Assembly (NCBI RefSeq): GCF_001653195.1
Contig: NZ_JXBB01000034.1
Coordinates: forward strand, 84,129-148,128
DNA length: 64,000 nt
Source of the DNA: Hydrogenibacillus schlegelii
Lineage (GTDB): Bacteria > Bacillota > Bacilli > Thermicanales > DSM-22653
Direction: 5' to 3'
The notes under the pieces are model-generated. The model searched no databases and had not been told where the DNA came from. It was given only the letters and a program-made list of their open reading frames with translations. This document shows, one piece after another, positions 60,462-64,000 of the stretch. The first letter of the stretch is position 1; every line of letters begins with the position of its first letter. The position numbers were made by a program, and so were the translations under genes.

Positions 60462-60650
60462 GTCAAGTCCGAGATCGTGTGTAAAATTGTCCTCTTTGGC
60501 GAATGGAGCGGTGAGCACTTAGGCCGCTTTGGCACAAGCCCGAGCGGATTCTCTCGAGGCCTGCTACGCCTTCTTCCATGCCTCATCCTCGTCCATGTTG
60601 AGATATATCCGCCCCGTCGTCCATTCGTGCATGGGGAGCGTTTGAAAGAG
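60462..60650 (-). pseudogene. IS256-family transposase C-terminal end (copy B), with nonsense change
   Basis: The minus strand repeats the last about 35 codons and terminal repeat of copy A (57000-57171), including YLNMDEDEAWKKA. A CAG to TAG change follows the last of these residues compared with copy A. Orientation is opposite to copy A. Confidence 0.8.
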
Positions 60651-60839
60651 GTCCCGCTCAGAGGGGTTGAAGAGGTAAGCAAGTCCGATGATCCGCATGA
60701 CGAGTTCCGGACCGACGGCCGGACGTCCGGTGCGTTCCGAATCAAGCGGGGCAGCCCACTCATGGATCGCAGAGAAGTCCAGGACACGATCGATTTGGCG
60801 AAGGATGTGATTTTGTGGCACGAGGGCTTCCTTATCCAT
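60640..60839 (-). pseudogene. IS1182-like transposase N-terminal fragment fused to the IS256 end
   Basis: ATG 60839 opens MDKEALVPQNHILRQIDRVL, then EWAAPLDSERTGRPAVGPELV and IIGLAYLFNPSER, the N-terminal pattern of IS1182/ISL-type DDE transposases. It then runs in frame into the IS256 copy B tail. A 91-codon chimera of two elements, certainly not a working transposase. Confidence 0.75.
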
Positions 60840-61031
60840 AATGCTGAAACCATTTGGGTTGATGGGAAGTCAATCGTCGAGGCTGCATGTTTGAATCTCC
60901 TTTTTGAGAAAGGGATGCTTGCTTGCTTTGATTGAATGAATTCGATCCATAGGTCCGGTTTTCCTTCAAAATGAAGGAGTTTTTCACCGGCCTTCTAAAG
61001 AAAGGTGGATCAAGGGAGATTGTTCACGGAA

Positions 61032-61208
61032 TCAGGAGACGATGGCCACGATGACAATATCCGCCATGTTTTTCATCACAACATGGATTGAATTTTTCGC
61101 CCTGACCAGACCCGCCTCCAAAGCCATAAAGCCCGCCTGCATCAAAAAGACCAGAAGGCCAGCGGTCACCGTCCAGACGATGTTTAGATGGAGCTGCATC
61201 TTTTCCAT
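61032..61208 (-). pseudogene. Ammonium transporter N-terminal relic
   Basis: 58 codons encode LNIVWTVTAGLLVFLMQAGFM, then ALEAGLVRAKNSIHVVMKNMADIVIVAI and stop. This is the first two helices of an Amt protein of the F-x-M-Q-A-G-F type and differs in sequence from the complete amt at 62230-63645. ATG 61208 has no strong ribosome binding site. The rest of the gene is absent. Confidence 0.8.
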
Positions 61209-61229
61209 GGTTTCTCACATCCTCCCTTT

Positions 61230-61747
61230 CTCTGCTGTCGCCCGCCAGCTGCTTCTCTCTCATTTCTCCTTTCCGGAACCAAACCGGCTCTCGCCGAAGC
61301 AGTTCCCGTCGCAAGAAATTCCAGCAAGCCTGGATCCGCGCCTGCAGCTGGCGCGCCGAATGGCCCAGCATGCGGATCACCTGCCCCTTTTCCGGGAACA
61401 GGCTTGTGCCCCATACACATCGCGCGAGTCCTCCCCTTCGCCGGAAGCCAGACCCTCGAGCAGATCATGCACTATCCATACGTGATCCAAATTCACCTGT
61501 TTCGAAAATACCCAGAACGTGCGACATGATTCTATTGATCAAAAATGCCGGCCCGCGTTTTCCACCGGGCCGGCTCGAGCAAAAGAGGATCCCAGACAGA
61601 TAGGCGACCGCACCAAAACGCGGGCAATTCGCTCCTGACCCGTTCATAGGCGAAACGCTCCGCGCGGCCGATCCGGCCGGGGGTCAGGATTTCCGCGACG
61701 AACGCCTGTGCTCCGTCGTCCAAGTACAGTTCGGTCTTTCCGCTCAT
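61230..61747 (-). pseudogene. Urease accessory protein UreD/UreH relic
   Basis: In one frame ELYLDDGAQAFVAEILTPGR, RAERFAYERVRSELP and GRLSVWDPLLLEPAR match the middle of UreD/UreH. In another frame GQVIRMLGHSARQLQARIQA and CWNFLRRELLRREPVWFRKGEM match its C-terminus. Frameshifts and stops separate the two parts and the N-terminus is missing. It is followed on the same strand by the Amt relic, the order expected at the end of some urease operons. Confidence 0.7.
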
Positions 61748-61804
61748 CTCATCATCGACTTTCTCCTTTCAAAGTAAAAGTAACCATTCACGCTTCCGTT
61801 CATT

Positions 61805-62164
61805 TCACATGTCCGCTCCCGGACCAAGTACGGCCGCATCGCCCCTTTCACCGGTGCGCACGCGCACCGCATCGATTACCTCTGTTATGAACACCTTGCC
61901 GTCGCCCACCCGACCCGTGCGGGCCGCCGCCACGGCGGCCTGCAGGACTTCCTCGACGCGGTCGTCCGGCACCACGGTTTCAATCTTGACTTTCTGCACA
62001 AAATCAGCCTGATACGACAGGCTCCGGTAAATTTGGGGCAATTCTTTCTGATACCCTTGCCCCCGCACCTCCGTGACGGTCATCCCTGTCACGCCTGCCC
62101 TCCGCAGCGCCGCCACTATGTCGCCAAACTTCTCCGGCCGAACGATGACGGTCAGCATTTTCAT
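61805..62164 (-). CDS. glnK: Nitrogen regulatory P-II protein (GlnK/NrgB-like)
   Basis: 119 aa. P-II fold with T-loop GYQKELPQIYRSLSYQADF and the B-loop region AARTGRVGDGKVFITEVIDAVRVRTGERG. The T-loop has the usual Tyr for protein contact or modification. P-II trimers bind ATP, ADP and 2-oxoglutarate and plug the Amt channel when nitrogen is plentiful. GAGGAGG precedes the ATG. It follows amt on the same strand by 65 bases. Confidence 0.93.
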   Translation of the reverse strand: MKMLTVIVRPEKFGDIVAALRRAGVTGMTVTEVRGQGYQKELPQIYRSLSYQADFVQKVKIETVVPDDRVEEVLQAAVAAARTGRVGDGKVFITEVIDAVRVRTGERGDAAVLGPGADM

Positions 62165-62229
62165 CGCACGCCTGCCTCCTCACACCCCGTATTCCCGCTT
62201 CTGCGACGACTTTCCCTCTCCACTACGAC

Positions 62230-63645
62230 CTACGACGAGGGGCGGGCGTCCGCTGGATTCCCGGCTTTGGCCGCGGCCGAGTCCATGCCGAAAGCGGATG
62301 ACGCATGTCCAAATACCGTCGGGGACAGATGGTAAGCCTCCTCGCCGTGCAGAGTCTGGTCCAAACCGACGAGCTCTTCTTCGCGGGAAACCCGCAACGG
62401 CGTGACGACGCCCACCACCTTGAGAATCACGTAGGTGCCGACGGCCGCCATGGCCCACGCCGCCACGACGCCGATGACCTGATTCACGAACTGGGCCGGA
62501 TTGCCGGACAGGAGTCCGTTCGCCCCAGCCGGGTTGACCGCCTCGCTGGCGAAAAGCCCCGTGGCCAGAGCGCCCCAGGTCCCGACCAGCCCGTGCACGC
62601 CGAACACATCCAGCGCGTCATCCGCGCCCAATCTCGCTTTGAGCCAGTTGACGCCCCAATACCCGACCAGGCCCGCTCCCACGCCGATGACGAGGGAGGA
62701 CAAAACGTCCACATAACCTGCCGCCGGCGTAATGGCCACCAATCCGGCGATGGCCCCCGTCGCGGCGCCCAGCACGGTGGGCTTGCCCTTGAGGGTCCAT
62801 TCGACGGCCACCCAGGTCAGCGTTGCGGCCCCCGTAGCCGCGTGGGTCACCACGAAGGCAAGAGAGGCCAGACCGTTGGCGGCCAGCGCGCTGCCCGCGT
62901 TGAAGCCGAACCAGCCAAACCACAGCAAGGCGGCGCCCAACACCGTGAAGGGGAGGTTGTGGGGCGGGCGAAGCGACTCCGGATAACCGTAACGCTTGCC
63001 GATGACCAGCGCCGCCACCAAGGCCGAAACGCCTGAGCTGATGTGCACCACGGTCCCCCCGGCGAAGTCGAGAGCGCCAAGTCCCGCCAGCCAGCCGCCG
63101 CCCCACACCCAGTGGGCGAGAGGGTCATAGACCAGGGTGGTCCAGAGCAAGGAGAAGAGGATAAAGGCCGGAAAGCGCATGCGTTCGGCAAAGCCACCCG
63201 TGATCAGGGCTACGGTGATGGCGGCAAACATGCCCTGGAAGGCGGCAAAGGCGAGATGGGGAATGGTGGCGGAGCCGTTGGGTTCCTGCCCGACGCCGTT
63301 GAATCCCAGAAAGTCCAGGCCGCCGATCACGCCCCCGATGTCGGGGCCAAACGAGAGGGTGTATCCCATCAAGACCCACTGGACCGCAACGAGGGCGAGG
63401 ATGAAAAAGCTGTGCATCAACGTCGACAGCGCGTTTCGCTGGCTGACCAGACCGCCGTAGAAAAAGGCCAGCCCAGGAACGACCATCGCCATGACCAGGG
63501 CGCTGGAGAGGAGCACCCAGGCGGTGTCGCCGCTGTTGATGGCCGGGGGCGCCGTTCCCTGAGCAAAGACAGGTACGGCCGGAAGCATCCACAGACTCGC
63601 AGCGGTCAGGCCGACGGTCGCCATCCTTTTCAAGCCGGTTAACAT
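62230..63645 (-). CDS. amt: Ammonium transporter
   Basis: About 471 aa. A cleavable signal-like N-terminus (MATVGLTAASLWMLPAVPVFAQG) precedes eleven helices. Motifs include VMAMVVPGLAFFYGGLVSQRN, AFQGMFAAITVALITGGFAERM, DFAGGTVVHISSGVSALVAAL (pore His) and DVFGVHGLVGTWGALATGLF (second pore His). The C-terminal tail is about 60 residues and normally contacts P-II. GGAGGGGGAG precedes ATG 63645. Operon amt-glnK. The tandem-hairpin leader lies upstream. Confidence 0.95.
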   Translation of the reverse strand: MLTGLKRMATVGLTAASLWMLPAVPVFAQGTAPPAINSGDTAWVLLSSALVMAMVVPGLAFFYGGLVSQRNALSTLMHSFFILALVAVQWVLMGYTLSFGPDIGGVIGGLDFLGFNGVGQEPNGSATIPHLAFAAFQGMFAAITVALITGGFAERMRFPAFILFSLLWTTLVYDPLAHWVWGGGWLAGLGALDFAGGTVVHISSGVSALVAALVIGKRYGYPESLRPPHNLPFTVLGAALLWFGWFGFNAGSALAANGLASLAFVVTHAATGAATLTWVAVEWTLKGKPTVLGAATGAIAGLVAITPAAGYVDVLSSLVIGVGAGLVGYWGVNWLKARLGADDALDVFGVHGLVGTWGALATGLFASEAVNPAGANGLLSGNPAQFVNQVIGVVAAWAMAAVGTYVILKVVGVVTPLRVSREEELVGLDQTLHGEEAYHLSPTVFGHASSAFGMDSAAAKAGNPADARPSS

Positions 63646-63950
63646 ATATCGACTCCCCCTCCGTAAAGTGAATAATAGAAAAGCCCCTGTGAGTGAAAAC
63701 TCACTCACAGGGGCGCCGTTGCCCGCGACAAACGCGAAAGCCCCTACGAGCAGACGGCTCGCAGGGGCTCCGTTGCCACCTTTCGCCTTCATTATACCCG
63801 GCGGTTTCAGCGATGTCAATATAGATCTGGCAGTCGTGTCCGGTATCATGTGTAAAAACGGATGGTCCAGGTAACATAAAATGAGCCATCCGGCCCTCTT
63901 TGGTAGAATGTGAGACGGAGAAGAAACCACTTCACCAGGAGGGATACCGG
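63646..63950. other. Divergent spacer between amt and the next IS256 transposase
   Basis: 305 bases without a gene. It carries the two-hairpin repeat (63683-63777), then a short AT-rich stretch, then the left end of an IS256-type element. Confidence 0.6.
63683..63777 (-). promoter_or_regulatory. Tandem hairpin leader before amt
   Basis: Two units on the minus strand each begin GGCAACGG and continue into a hairpin opening with GCCCCTG. The proximal hairpin has a perfect 14-bp stem (GCCCCTGTGAGTGA) with TTTTC after it, like an intrinsic terminator. The distal hairpin has a 13-bp stem with CTTTCG after it. The arrangement looks like attenuation or an RNA sensor; I do not recognise a known riboswitch. 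Confidence 0.55.
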
Positions 63951-64000
63951 ATGGCTCAGTACCAGATTACCGTGGACGACGAGATTTTGGAAGGCCTCTT
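63838..64000 (+). mobile_element. IS256-family element, left end, cut by window edge
   Basis: GTGTCCGGTATCATGTGTAA forms a likely left terminal repeat (a GTGTAAAAA motif as in related IS256 ends), followed by a transposase start at 63951. Confidence 0.6.
63951..64000 (+). CDS. IS256-family transposase, N-terminus only
   Basis: MAQYQITVDDEILEGL is the usual opening of a group of IS256-family transposases. AGGAGGG lies 7-8 bases upstream. Only 16 codons are in the window. Its N-terminus differs from that of the fragment at 57690 (MASLNSFAVLEW), so it is a different element. Confidence 0.75.
   Translation, partial: MAQYQITVDDEILEGL

Noticed and set aside
63683..63777. CRISPR array or known guanidine (mini-ykkC) riboswitch
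   Set aside because: Only two units, each itself a long hairpin rather than repeat plus unique spacer, and the conserved ACGR loop pattern of mini-ykkC is not seen.
1..64000. tRNA or rRNA genes
   Set aside because: Scanning by eye found no cloverleaf with GTTCRANNC-type T arm in proper context and no rRNA-like stretch; a tRNAscan run would be decisive.

Overview
The window looks like a chromosomal segment of a high-GC, probably thermophilic, endospore-forming member of the Bacillales. The evidence is Bacillus-type synteny, AAAGGAGG-type ribosome binding sites, frequent GTG/TTG starts, a leucyl-tRNA synthetase T-box, LexA boxes of the CGAAC-N4-GTTYG type, two gerABC germinant-receptor operons, SpoVD, GerR, SleB and YppG. 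A Hydrogenibacillus-like organism would fit, but this is inference. Most of the window is very GC-rich. The stretch from about 57.7 to 60.5 kb is visibly AT-richer.

Layout. 1-9.5 kb (mostly minus): start of the division and cell-wall cluster (murE, spoVD, pbpB, ftsL, rsmH, mraZ with MraZ boxes), then ahcY and a DUF3397 gene. 9.8-25.8 kb: the Bacillus yla/ylb neighbourhood (ylbP, gerR/ylbO, ftsW/ylaO, ylaN) interrupted by two gerABC operons, the second followed by a small D-subunit-like gene, then an odd TcaA/solute-binding fusion protein and an orphan SpoIIIAC-like protein. 25.9-33.8 kb: argS, bioY with a BirA-like site, a YppG-like coat protein with a sigma-K-like promoter, a SufT-like factor, and an SOS-controlled dinB-yolD pair. 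33.9-37.4 kb: ccdA and two TlpA/ResA thioredoxins. 37.0-42.5 kb: copper resistance (multicopper oxidase, copA, copZ, operator-like sites and a relic oxidase). 42.6-50.9 kb: sleB with a duplicated peptidoglycan-binding domain, a BtuFCD-type ABC importer, moaD, tatC, moaE and leuS with its T-box. 51.3-54.8 kb: a phosphoribosyltransferase and the rsfS-yqeK-nadD-aroE operon.

54.9-64 kb is accessory and scarred. It holds a purF remnant beside an IS3-family element with frameshifts, IS256-family ends in opposite orientations bracketing an AT-rich island (ECF sigma factor, anti-sigma factor, secreted protein), an IS1182/IS256 chimera, relics of ureD and an ammonium transporter, an intact amt-glnK pair with a tandem-hairpin leader, and the start of another IS256 transposase.

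Functional themes are growth and sporulation cell-wall synthesis (MraZ-controlled dcw genes, FtsW), germination (two receptors plus SleB), copper detoxification, cytochrome/thiol redox maturation, SOS mutagenesis and nitrogen uptake. All assignments come from reading the sequence and recalled family features; no database search was run.
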